A stretch of DNA of 64,000 nucleotides, taken from positions 372,001 to 436,000 of the forward strand of contig ONZQ02000002.1 in the NCBI GenBank assembly GCA_900312665.1. The letters run 5' to 3'. The first letter of the stretch is position 1. The number at the start of each line of letters is the position of its first letter. This document shows positions 1 through 11,113 of this stretch, one piece after another. The position numbers and the translations under genes are program-made. Below the pieces are notes generated by a model. The model made no database searches, was not told the DNA's origin, and saw nothing but the letters and a program-made list of their open reading frames with translations. The stretch is from Cephalotrichum gorgonifer. Lineage: Eukaryota > Ascomycota > Sordariomycetes > Microascales > Microascaceae.

Positions 1-119
1 ATATCGATCTGTAGATAGCTGACATCCCGCCATGCGCCCAAGAAAATGGTCTGAAATCAACCGTCAAAACGCCGTAGCCCGTGGGGCGAATCCGAAACCA
101 CCCCGTTTCGTATCTACAC

Positions 120-2461
120 CTACTCGGTCGATCCGGACTCAGTCGACCCCGGCTCGGCCGGTCCCGACTGGGCCGGTGCCGGCACGGGCTTCCGCTTCGG
201 ACCGGCCGCCGCCGCGGAGCGAATCGAGATCGCACGCACAGGTGTCGCCGAACGTTTGGAGAACGCGCGCACAAGGGTCGCAGCTCCGACGGTGGGCTGG
301 GCCGCCTCAGAGGCTGCAGGCGCAGACGCATCTGCCGGTGCAGGGGCAGCGGCCACTTCAGATGCAGGCGCAGGTGCAGGAGCGGGAGCGGCGGCAGGAG
401 CAGGAGCTTCTGCCGGCATAGGAGCTGGTGCCTCCACAACTGCAGGGACAGCGGCAATGACGGGCGCAGGTGCGGCTACCGACACAGGAGCAGCGGCGAC
501 TGCCGGAGCAGGCGCTGCTACGGGTGCAGCTACAGGTGCGGGAGCCTCAACAAGAGCCTGGACGGGAGCCTCGAGAGAGCCGATAGGCTCCGACAGGACC
601 GGGCTAGGCAAAGGGCTGAACACAATCGGCGCCAACACCGGACTCTCCGTAGAAACGGGGGCAATCGGCGCAGAGCGCTCGGACGGGGCGTGGAGTGATG
701 AGACGGGAGACGCGAGAGGGGCCGGGATAGGTGCCGACAGAGGGCCCGGAGCCGGGCTCATGATCCGAGCAGGGCTCGCCGTTCCGCCGGAAGTAGGAGT
801 GCCGGATCGCTGGGGCGGCATAGGCTGGTACCGGGGCCCGGGGGAGCCCTGTTGCTGAGGCTGGCCGAGACCCTGTCCGTTGGGAGTGCTGGGTCGTCCG
901 AGGGGCAGAGGGTTAAGCGGAGGCGGGCTCGCGTTCTGTCCGTTGGGGTGATATCCGTTGGGGTTCACAGGAGGGCCGGGGCGCTGCTGGTTGGGGTTGT
1001 TTCGGGGCTTCACCGGACGCGTCGAGAGACAGGTTCGGGGCACAACGCCCTGGGCAGACCTGTCCAGTCGAATGCACAACGCCTAGTTATTCCGGTTAGC
1101 ATACGAAATCTTCGGGCTCCACTCATACTACCGAATCACTTACCCAGCCGTCGTCGTACTCGTGAAGCAGGCGGACAAGCTGGCCAGCCTTCAAGCCGAG
1201 TTCGTCCTCCATGGTAGGCTCAAAGTCGAGCTGGACACGGTGCACAGCAGATCCAGTTGGCCCGCCAGCTGCAGCGATGGCGGCGGCGCCGGCGGTGACA
1301 GGGACCGGCAGATCGCTGGGAGCCGAGGCCATGCTGTATTCGGTACGGGCGGGCGAGGGAGGAACACCGGAGTGGGGCATCGGTCCAGGGGGGGGCAGAG
1401 TAAGGTCTAGCTGCTTAGCACCGTGGTTGCGCGAAGTTTGACGACGCATTCCACCAGCAGCCGCGGCACCAGCAGCAACGCCAATCCCGCCGGCGACGGC
1501 CGCAGCTACAGCCGCGTGTCCGTTGGCGGACGGGGTGGTAGGTCGCGAAGCGGGAAGCTCGGCGTGAGAGCCGAATGGGTTGGCTCCGCTCTGCATGCTG
1601 TTACCAGTCATTGGACGCTCCCACGGGCTGCCACCGGCGGGGCCGGCGGAACGAGGAGAGCCGTTGCGGAACGCGCCCGCCGCGGCAGGAGCGCCGGCCA
1701 TCGGTGACTGGTTGGGGCCCATTTGTTGACCGCGACCCGCAAAGGCGGGAGCCGCCGCCGCCGCCGAAGCCGCCGCCGCTTGGCCGGGGGTGGGAGCGTA
1801 GGTTCCGGGCGCAAAGGTGCTCTTCTCATTGTCGTCTAGACTCTGCATGCCCTCCCTCTGCTTCCTCTTCTTCGCGAGGATGAAGAATACCAGGCCGACA
1901 ATAGCAAGTACGCCGGCGATGACACCAATAGCAATACCCGCCTTGGCACCACCAGACATAGCGGTACCGGATGTAGGAGAACCAGACTCAGTGGCTGCAG
2001 GGAGTGGGGAGTCCGTCGTCAAACCACCACGAGCGGCGGTGGTGGCTGGCTGCCTGGCAAGAGTTGTCTCCGGACTGCTGTCGGGCTCGGGAGATTCGTC
2101 CGCCTTCGCGGTTGGCTTCGCGGCCGTATTCGACGTGCTCGTTACCAACCTTGGTTTGCCCACCTCATCGTCCCTCTCGATTGTGGAACTAGTAGTAGCT
2201 TTTGGGGTTGGTGTCTTGGTGCTAAAGCCGCCAATCTCACCCGTGAAGTCTGCGGTCGCCGTGCGATACTTCGTTCGGTGGACGGTCACCGGGCCTGGCT
2301 CACGATTAGCATTCCTTGTGCGATTTCGTTCCCAATAAGCCATTACCTTTCTTCGTGGAGGTCTCATCCTCATCGTCGGCCCGGGGAAGAATGATGTCGA
2401 CCAAGTCGCCAAGGGGATCCCGCCGATGGAGATCGCGGTGGCGTCGGTGGATGTGGTTCAT
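120..2461 (-). CDS. Single-pass membrane protein with C-terminal SH3 domain
   Basis: Three exons read 2461-2347, 2294-1144 and 1082-120 (742 aa). Introns are 52 and 61 bases with GTAATG/CAG and GTAAGT/TAG ends, and all phases close. The ATG at 2461 gives a His/Arg-rich start (MNHIHRRHRD). A Ser/Thr-rich segment follows, then a strong membrane helix at about residues 156-179 with a KKRKQR stop-transfer. An Ala-rich linker leads to an SH3 domain at about 389-455, whose DDGW motif ends exactly at intron 2. The last about 285 residues are Pro/Ala-rich and probably disordered. No cleavable signal peptide is obvious, so the N-terminus is probably exoplasmic by a signal-anchor. The architecture (short outer part, one helix, cytoplasmic SH3) resembles yeast Fus1, and a role in cell-surface polarity or signalling is inferred from that only. 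The model is firm; the function is not. Confidence 0.85.
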
Positions 2462-5400
2462 CTTGAATGCGACGGACTATAAAGAAGTCCGTTGGTGTTG
2501 GAACGTGTTGCTTCGTGTGAACGGATGCATATGCTTGATCAAGCAGTGATGACGGTCCTCCGACTAAAAGCCGTTCGATATATCGAGTGGGCGAGCAATC
2601 CCTCTATACAAAGTGACGAAGAAGGGAATGTAAACAACGTGAGGCAAGTCCAGCAGCGAATCGCTGAAGCGATAATTCCTCCAACCGGAAACCGAATTCC
2701 TAAGTGGATGGTGGCGACAGGCACGGGTGATTTTCGTCGTTATATTTGTTCCGATACTCCCTTTCAACTGCCAGAGAAGAGAAAAAGAGTCAAGTAGGTT
2801 CTCCGGGTCCCAGGGTGTATGTTTCTTCTGTCGAGAAGGAACGAAAACGCAAAAAAGTCAGTACGGAAAGAGAGGACGAAACCGTCACGACAACGACGCC
2901 AAAAGAGTGCGAGCGACCGTTGGATTCGGGATTCACAGGACCAGCAGGGTGAAATGGTGGTAAGGGAAGGGAGGGAAAACTTCAAGGGAGTGCTGCGTGG
3001 ATTGGGCCCTGGCCGGATGAAATGAGGGATGGGGAGAAATTGCACGCCAGCCTTAGGGTTGCATCGGGAGGACTGGAGGTCTGTGTTGACAGGGGTACAG
3101 AGCGCTTGGCCTGCTTGGGACTGGGCGGATGCCTTGGCGGTTTCTGGACAACAAGGTGCTAGTCGGTACCTGAGAGATCGTGAATTTCACTGGGATCAAG
3201 CGTACTATGCCGCTACAGCCAGCCTGCAGCTTGGCGATTGAAATTGTAACTCTCCGTTTACTGAGAGTACTTGTACGTGTATTTTACTGGTACGAGTACA
3301 CATCGTCGGAGGGAAAGCGGAGGTTTTTCTTGGTGGCTTTATGTATGAGTACCATACCTCGTATCTGCACTTACTCATAAATATGCAAGTTGAAGTATGA
3401 TCGTGAGTACTCGTAGTTATAGGGCCGAAGGGGAGAATGCCGTTTGCTCCTGACCTTCCAGAATGTCACAGTCCCTGTCCACAGTCATGATATTTGCTTT
3501 TGTTAAGTACAGGTGGGCAGACACTAGCATCTGTGTACTCCTATGTACATAGTTAGCCCCGGAGTGCAAGTCTCCAGAATCTGCATACGACGGAGATCCT
3601 CCTCCGCTCCAATGTCAGTGGTGCGAGCCCACAGGTGCAATAAGCAGATGAGGGCAGGTACAAGTACGTGTATCCTTGTAGTACCTGTAATCCCGGTGAG
3701 GTGAGCTGGGGTAATGCTACGCGCGCTCGTAATCACCGGGGTTCTGAACACACACCACTCTCCAGCAATGGCCCTGCCCGCACTCTCCGAAATGAATCAA
3801 AGCGAGCGTTCCACAATCATCCAAACGTGTCACAGCGGAAGACAAGGCGCGGTCATCACCTCGGAGTCTCAAATTTGGCTCGCGAAAATGTTTCGTTTCG
3901 AGAGGGAATTAATACCTCCCCGCCCTCTCCCCAAAGGATGTGGTACCCTCCTTAATATTTCACGTACTTGTACATATATTCCTTACAACATTCGACAAAC
4001 CCGGTCCTGGCTCATGTTGCACCCAACCACAAGCCTCCTCCTTGGCCCACTATTCCCATTCGGGAAGGACAGCAGACCCGGTCTAGCGCAGGCACACACA
4101 GTGCATATAGCGAATTCGCTCTGTGAGGACCAGAGAAATCCAGGGACCAGCGGCAGCTGATTCGCAGGCTGCCCTGGGATCTCGGTACAGAGGTACAACG
4201 GCTGGCGCTAAATACGACCAACTCCTCTTTCCTTCAAGCATGGACAGGGGGTGGCCAATTGGAGGAGGCATCTATGATGATCGACATAAACCATGGAAGG
4301 TGCCACTTTCCCGATGTGTCCAAAAAAAGATACTCGTACGAGGTACCCCTTACTATCAAGTACTTTGTACAGATTTTGTTTGCCGCTTCCATCGAAATCT
4401 CCCCAACCGAGGCGGCCAGGTTGTGACCACCACTGAGAAGACATGAAATGTCTCGCGTGTCCCTTCGAGGCGCCCATCCATCACCCAGCGATCCGGGAGT
4501 GACGTCGGGGGTCCGATCTGGGGCCCCCCAACGGAATACTACTCGTTCGCGCAAAACACCGCGATTCCCGCCACATTCCGGCCGCTCGATGCGACTTGCT
4601 GAGATCCGAGTGCCTGCCAGGCTCCTCTCCCGTTGGACGTGGACCTACGGAGTAGGTGTGTGTGTGTACTTGAACTCGTTCTGGGTCCCATCCCTCCTTC
4701 CTCAGCTCTCAGCTACGACGTCATTCCCCTGACGGGCCTCGCACAATGAAGAAAGAGCCGCCTCCTCTCCTTCCGCGGGTCATCTTCCTCGCCGATTACT
4801 TCTCCGGGGGCCTCCGCCGTGCAAGCCACAGGCTTGTCCACTCATTCAATCACGCGGAGTTGGCGCCAGAGACTAGCAACCCTTGTACCCTGCAGTTTTT
4901 GAATGAGCCAAGCCTACCTGAATGCAAGCACGAGTCGACTTCCAGGGCAGGTCACAACACGAAGCCACCCCGCCCCGCTCTCTAATAACAAAAACAAAAT
5001 AGGTGCCAAGGGGAACCCCACCCAACGCCTCGACCCCATACGGGATGGAGAGACGGATGCCACGTCAGAAAGTCTGCCCTGCCCCCCATCTGTCCGTGTC
5101 ATCAAAGATGTCGACTTCTGAAACAACCTAGCCATCCAGCCGGTATTAATCCTTCACTTATCAATATTACGCCTAGTGAGTAGATGCCGACACTCCGCTT
5201 AACCACGTGTGGGGAAGGGGATCATCGGACGATACAGAGGGATTATTATCGGACGAACTAGAGGATACCCCATCCTTATCCGAAGTATGAAGTATAATGA
5301 AGTACTCCCTTGAGGATCATCCACCAAAAACGTGTTCATTCGGCGAGGATCTCATATCCGTGCGTCCATGCCGCCGCCGGACGTCCCGGATCTTCAAATC

Positions 5401-6163
5401 TCCACTCCCCAGCCCCATGCCCGCCCGGGCAAATTCTCCTCGCTCCTTTCGCCCCAATTCTGCAGTGGACACAGGCTGAACGGGAGATCCACCAGTATCG
5501 GGCGGAACTGGTGCGGAAAATCCCCTGCCGGTAACGAATCTGGATCGGCGGTGAAGCTACCTACTCAAAGCCGATGCTCCAGAGCCTCCTCGGAGTGTTT
5601 TGTACAATGGAGAGCAGGAGAGCCGTTTTCTTTAGCCCCAAAACTAACTACCCGACGGTACTTCCGATAAACCTTTCCGTTGTTTTGTTGACTGGAGGGT
5701 GGCTTGTTGGAAACCCCTAACGGGTACAAAGGAGGCTAATTTCCAACCTTGTGGGTGCTAGCACGTCCTGCCACTTGCTTTACGAGCATGTTGCCGCCGT
5801 CCGTCACAAAAGGGGCGAGCTTGGCGCGAAGTCCGGCTGCCTCCTCCTTCGTGCCATGCCCCTTGCTATCTCGTCATTCCACAGTGGGTGTAGACCCTAG
5901 CTCATGATGCTCCTCGTTTCAGATAGCCAGTCCTGTTCGCGTGGACTTCTTTCGCAGCTCATGAAGGTCCCGTAACAACCCTGGGTCGTTCTCCCAGACA
6001 CACGACGTCATATTGGAGACGAGAAGTGAACTTGCTTGAACCTGAAAGTTGTTTGACATTACCAATGCATTACTCCGGGCCCATCCCATAGCATCGTTTC
6101 TCCGATTTCGATATACATGTTTAATAGACAATAGCTACCCGCCCCTCTTGCCTCGGTGCCAAG
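2462..6163. other. 3.7 kb intergenic interval, no gene seen
   Basis: No reading frame here has convincing composition, splice support or a recognisable domain on either strand, and no tRNA-like cloverleaf was found. The left part must carry the promoter of the SH3 gene. The interval contains several GTAC-rich words (for example near 3267, 3663, 3965 and 4333) that recur in other intergenic stretches of the window. Confidence 0.5.
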
Positions 6164-8272
6164 CTACTGCCCTCCGTACCCGCCCCGATGCCCATCCTGC
6201 GGTCCACCCCAGGGAGCATTCTGGTTCTGGTTCTGGTTCTGGTTCTGCCCCTGCGCCGCCATTTGCGCCTGGTATTGACTCAGTATTGACAAAACCTGCG
6301 GCGTGAAGATGTTACTGTTTACACCGGCTCCGGCACCTTGCCCAGCACCCTGCTGGGGAGCCCAGCCCGCGGAGGGGTTTTGCGGAAGGCTGGGGAATGG
6401 CGGCGGCGCCTGGCCCCAGTTCTGTCCTCCCTGGCCCTGCCCGAACATCTGGTTGAACGGCGGGGGCATGGCGAAGTTGAACCCCGGCTGCTGAGGGAAA
6501 GCGGGCGGGCTCACCACCGGAGGTGGTTGTTGGTATTGCTGATACTGCTGAGGTGGTTGTTGATACTGCGGCGGCGTCGCCGCCTGTTGATACTGGCCGT
6601 CCTGAGGAGGCAGAGAATACCCCTCCCGCCCACCAGATCCCGCGGGACCACCCCTCCCGCGACCCCTTGCTCTCTGCTGGCCCCGTCCACCCCTGACCCC
6701 TCCTCCTCCTCCCCGCCCGCCCCTCCCCCGACTACTCCCAGGCATAGGCTCCTCTGACACCTCCGAGAAACCTGACGCCCCGTACCCAGGAGGCCTCGCT
6801 AGCGGTTTATATGGCCCATCTTCGTCATCGTAATTAAGGGGCCCGCCCGCATCCGCGCCCCCTACCTCCTGCCGCAGGGGATGCGGTCCCCTCTGCGCAC
6901 CACCACGGCCCCCCCTGCCTTCCCCGGCACCCGACTTCTCCCTCCTCTTTTGCTTCAGACTCCGCTTATATGCCGCTTCCTTTTCATCATCCGAGAACTC
7001 CGCCTCGTCCTCCCCAACCTCCTCGTCGTGCCTGTTACTTGCGTCTGATCCCTTGAGGTTCTTCAACGCCTGTGTAAACACGTAATTCGCGTGCTCCACC
7101 GAGTAGAACACCTTAGTACCGACCTCGAGCCCTAGCTCGGTCACCTCCTCGGGGGAGGAGAACCGCACGGTGTAGACAGGCTCCTGCACCTTTCCCAGCA
7201 CGTCCGCCAGAGCGCCGATGACGACGCGCTCGCCAGTACAGAGGACGGAGCCAGTGTCGATGACCTGGTACTCTCCTGGCGTGGCGGCTTTGATGACGAT
7301 CGTCGTGTCGACGATATGCTGAACGACACCGACCTCCTCGATCTTCATCTCGGGCGTTATCGTTACTTCAGGTTTGGGTATGACTTCCTCAGGCAGCTCG
7401 TTCATCGTGCGGATATGAGCTCGTGAGGCCTGGCCGCCGCCGCCCTCGTCATCGGAGCCGTCCTCTGCATCCATGAGCATACGCGCCGCCTCCCGGAGGT
7501 CCATTCCGTTGAATTGGTCGTCATCGGAGTCGGCTTCAGAGGAGTCGTCGGATGAGGATTCGGATGAGGATTCGTACGGCGACGAGTCGCTTTCCCACTC
7601 CTTGGCCTCCTCTTCTTGGCCTTGGCCGTCGGTCATCTGCTGTTGGGTTGTAGGAGCTAGAGACGCCGTGGGAGGTGCAGGCGGCGCGAGACCGCCGAGG
7701 GCAGCCTCGAGATCGTCAATGATGGAGGCACCATTCGGGTCTTGGTCGACCTTCATAGGGTCGGCACCGGCTGGCGCATCGTTTCTAGAGTTGTCGCCCA
7801 GACCGCTGACCACTGGGGAGGCATCTGTAGGTGGCACAGTTGGCTGTGTCGTTTCGGCTGGTTCAACATCCATAGAATCCTTAGTTCCCTCGTCGCCAGC
7901 GCCACCTCCCAGACTAGTATCCTCCTTGGTATCATTTGTAGTCGGCGCAACTGATTGGGTCGTGTTGGCAGGTTCCGCTTGTTCGATGTCCATGGAATCT
8001 TGATCTCCCGTGAAAATCACTTCCTTTGTCGCTTGCTGAGGAGTCTCGTTGGTATGAGTCTCCCCCATGGCCATATCCCCGTCTTTGATATCATTGCTCG
8101 AGTCGCCCGCCGGAGCGGGGGTCGCATCGTTTGGTGGTGGTACTGCGCCAGACTGGTCTAAGGTGGGTGTTGCTGTCGAGGCGACGGGAGGGTTGGTAGA
8201 CTCAGTGGTTACTGGAGGGAGGCTTTCATTGGGTTGCGCAAACCCCAGACCGGGGATCTGGAATGATGCCAT
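6164..8272 (-). CDS. NAF1: H/ACA snoRNP assembly factor Naf1
   Basis: Single exon, 702 aa, starting at the ATG at 8272; a GTG three bases upstream is not a credible start. The N-terminal third is acidic and Ser/Thr-rich. The centre (about 290-420) matches the Naf1/Gar1-like barrel, with EVGVVQHIVDTTIVIKA, a GSVLCTGERVVIGALADVLGKV-type core and KVFYSVEHANYVFT. The C-terminal part has RGG/GRGG clusters and a Pro/Gln/Asn-rich tail ending in NQ repeats (about 6212-6247). Naf1 binds the dyskerin homologue Cbf5 in the nucleus, helps assemble H/ACA RNPs and is later exchanged for Gar1. It is divergently paired with ALG9. The RGG tail is expected for RNA binding. Family assignment is secure. Confidence 0.93.
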   Translation of the reverse strand: MASFQIPGLGFAQPNESLPPVTTESTNPPVASTATPTLDQSGAVPPPNDATPAPAGDSSNDIKDGDMAMGETHTNETPQQATKEVIFTGDQDSMDIEQAEPANTTQSVAPTTNDTKEDTSLGGGAGDEGTKDSMDVEPAETTQPTVPPTDASPVVSGLGDNSRNDAPAGADPMKVDQDPNGASIIDDLEAALGGLAPPAPPTASLAPTTQQQMTDGQGQEEEAKEWESDSSPYESSSESSSDDSSEADSDDDQFNGMDLREAARMLMDAEDGSDDEGGGGQASRAHIRTMNELPEEVIPKPEVTITPEMKIEEVGVVQHIVDTTIVIKAATPGEYQVIDTGSVLCTGERVVIGALADVLGKVQEPVYTVRFSSPEEVTELGLEVGTKVFYSVEHANYVFTQALKNLKGSDASNRHDEEVGEDEAEFSDDEKEAAYKRSLKQKRREKSGAGEGRGGRGGAQRGPHPLRQEVGGADAGGPLNYDDEDGPYKPLARPPGYGASGFSEVSEEPMPGSSRGRGGRGGGGGVRGGRGQQRARGRGRGGPAGSGGREGYSLPPQDGQYQQAATPPQYQQPPQQYQQYQQPPPVVSPPAFPQQPGFNFAMPPPFNQMFGQGQGGQNWGQAPPPFPSLPQNPSAGWAPQQGAGQGAGAGVNSNIFTPQVLSILSQYQAQMAAQGQNQNQNQNQNAPWGGPQDGHRGGYGGQ

Positions 8273-8863
8273 CACAAGGCTTCCCGATTTCGGTCGGCGT
8301 AAGGTCTATGAAAAGAAAGAATGGAGATCCGTAGTGTCAGGGCGAAGCGGTTTAGAGTCTTCCTTCAAGGGCGTTGGTAAGTGTAAATCGAATAGTTGGA
8401 GAAGAGTGTAAAGCTGTGAATATACTCACGGCTGATATGAATGAACTGAAATTTTATAACAACCACTTTGAGTAAGTCCTAGCAGAGGACCTTGGTAAAT
8501 GGGGTATGTCAAATGAGGTATCACAAGAAAAGAAATCCCAGTCCCTTCCGCATGGTGGGGAACCTCACAAAGGCAAGAAAATCAGAAAAAGTATGGTATC
8601 GATAAGCTGATAAGTCCGATAAGATCGGGTATTGTCTGGTAAAACTGATAAGATAAAGCCTAGTTCTCCAAGCGAGCGATGACGTCCCGCCAATTCAACG
8701 GGTCCATAATATTTTGGGGACAGCTCGACCTTCACGACAACCTCAAAGTGGAGCGGAACCTCCAGGTGTACCTGGAACCCCTCCAATCCTCCATATCTTC
8801 CCATTGTGGTTTGTTTGGGTGATTTTAATTAAATAATTCACAGCTCGAGCACAACATTCAATA
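8273..8863. promoter_or_regulatory. Bidirectional NAF1-ALG9 promoter region
   Basis: These 591 bases separate two divergently transcribed start codons. They hold a cluster of GATA motifs (8601-8656) and a TGACGTC core at 8680-8686 resembling a bZIP/CRE site. No open frame of interest is present. Confidence 0.6.
8601..8656 (+). promoter_or_regulatory. Cluster of five GATA-factor core motifs
   Basis: GATAAG occurs at 8601, 8609, 8618 and 8647, and GATAA at 8652, all in one orientation within 56 bases. Fungal GATA factors (AreA/Nit2, Sre, White-collar types) bind such cores. The regulator is not identifiable from sequence. Confidence 0.5.
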
Positions 8864-10870
8864 ATGGCTCCTCCACCACCACCACCACAGGAGCGGGTCT
8901 TTGTCCATCCTGACGCTAGCCATGCGAAGAAGAAGTAAGCCTGCCGACATCTCCACGGGGATGCAGGGCACCCCAGGCGGGAAGGCCAATCCTCCTAATA
9001 CTTTAAACCCAGGAAACCTAGCGCATACGGAGTTCAGCCGATCAAGATCTTCTACTGCTTCCTCGCGGCGAACATCCTATCGGCCCTCTTCGCGCCGATG
9101 CAAGACTGTGACGAGACCTTCAACTACTGGGAGCCCACGCACTACGTCTCCCACGGCTACGGCCTCCAGACCTGGGAATACTCTCCCGACTACGCAATCC
9201 GAAGCTGGCTGTACATCGTCCTCCATGCGATCCCCGGCAACATCCGCCGCCTACTGCCGAACCCCACCAAGGTATTCCCGCCCTGCCACTCTCCTCCCCC
9301 CGCCAGGTCTGCCGCCGGAGCTAACCACTTTGCGCCTCCCCAGGTCTCCGAGTTCTACTTCATCCGATACGCCCTCGCCTTCTTCTGCTCCCTCTGCCAG
9401 ACCCTCTTCTTCCAAGCCATCTGCCTGGTCCTGACCCCGCGAGTCGGCCTGATTTTTGTCGTGGCGCTTGTCACTAGCCCGGGCAACTTCCATGCAAGCA
9501 CGGCATTCCTGCCATCAAGTTTTGCCATGTACACGGCAATGCTCGGTACCACTGCCTTCCTGTCCTGGCATGGCCGTGTCAAGACGTCTCGGGGGATCTA
9601 CTGGTTTGCGGCGGGGGCTATATTCGGCTGGCCGTTCTCGGCAGCGCTCTGCGCCCCGTTCGTTGCTGAGGAGCTTCTTCTTTCGTTCTATCGAAGTGGA
9701 GGGGAGATATATGAGATGTTCATCCGGTTCGCCCGGGGCGCCGTTGGCGCTCTGTTCATGATTGTGGGAACCAACCTCTCGATGTTTTCCAGCCGAGTGA
9801 ATGACGGCTAACAAGTTTAATAGGCCGGTGATGTTGCAGTTAATGCCTTCTTTTACAAGAAGGTCGAGTTCGTGGCGTGGAATATTGTCAAGTACAACAT
9901 CTTCTCAAAATCAGGTGGTCCAGAGCTCTACGGAACCGAGCCAGTCACCTTCTACTTCCGGAACCTGCTCCTTAACTTCAACATCTGGTTCGTCCTGGCC
10001 ATCTCCGTCTTCCCCCTCGCACTCTTGCATGACCTCTTCCGGTCCACCCCGGGGCGCTTCGTCAGCCTCCGCACGGCTGCAATCACGTTGCCTTTCTACC
10101 TCTGGTTCGGCATCTTCACTGCTCAGCCCCACAAGGAGGAGCGCTTCATGTACCCCGCGTACCCCTTCCTGGCCCTCAACGCCGCCATCTCCGCGCACAT
10201 CCTCCTTGCGGCCATCGGCACCAGCAACCCGAAGTCACTAATATCCAAGATTCCGGGCAAGATCCGCCTGTTTGCCGTCGCAGCCCTCTTCCTATCCGCG
10301 ACGGCCCTTGGCCTCGCGCGCATTTATGGTACCTACGCTGCCTACTCTGCGCCCCTCAATATCTACGAGCCCCTCGGCGCTGGCGCAATGGGCGAGGAGG
10401 GCGTCGTGGGTAACGCAGGCGACATTGTTTGCCTCGGGAAGGAGTGGTACCGCTTCCCCTCGTCATACTTCCTCCCGCGGGGCATGCACGCCAAGTTCAT
10501 CCGCTCCGAGTTCCGCGGGCTCCTGCCAGGGGAATTTTCCGAGACCAGCGACGGGTTCAGGAGTGGGACATGGATGCCCACGAGCGGGTTTAATGACATG
10601 AATCAGGAGGACTCTGGGAAGTACGTCGATATAAGCACGTGCGACTTCCTCGTTGATACGCAGTATCCGCTGAACACGGAGGAGCTGCCCCCCCTGGAGC
10701 CGGATTACGTGGCGGACGAGGAGAACTGGGAGGTGGCGAGGTGCGAGCCGTTCTTGGATGCGGGGAGGACACATCCACTCGCGAGGGCGGTGTGGGTGCC
10801 CGACTTGCCATTTGTGCCGGAGAGGTTTAGGAGGAAGTGGGGGAGGCATTGTCTGCTGAAGAGAAAGTAG
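8864..10870 (+). CDS. ALG9: ER alpha-1,2-mannosyltransferase Alg9
   Basis: Four exons: 8864-8934, 9013-9271, 9344-9763 and 9824-10870 (598 aa). Introns are 78, 72 and 60 bases. The second intron lacks stops and keeps frame, so it can be misread as coding; the third has the less usual donor GTGGGA. The protein has many hydrophobic helices. The luminal signature DCDETFNYWEP near residue 50 and the motifs SEFYFIRY, TSPGNFHASTAFLPSSFAMY and PHKEERFMYP are typical of GT22 mannosyltransferases of the ALG9 type. Alg9 adds two alpha-1,2 mannoses to the dolichol-linked oligosaccharide in the ER lumen during N-glycan assembly. Length and motifs fit the family well. Confidence 0.93.
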
Positions 10871-11113
10871 GGCGGCTCTCTGCCGGCGGTGGCCATCAGG
10901 CGGGCTTACGATAGGGGATGGGGGGTCAGTCGCCTGCTTGTGGGTCGCGGCTAGGAGATATGTTCGGGCTGCGACATAGCGAATGCTTGGGTGTGTTGTG
11001 TATTATAGTATCGCTACCTCGAACGTAGCCTATTTAAGACCACAGTTTTCCATGTCTCTAACCTCCTCCATTGAGACCTAAACCCTCCCGACCTCCCCTT
11101 TGTCATGTTCAAC

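Noticed and set aside
81..858. Long plus-strand frames rich in Ala/Gly/Arg
   Set aside because: They run opposite the Pro/Ala-rich tail of the SH3 gene. The minus strand has splice-supported domains; the plus frames only reflect GC-rich codons.
8273..8275. GTG as NAF1 start
   Set aside because: A normal ATG follows directly at 8272, and eukaryotic initiation at GTG is not needed.
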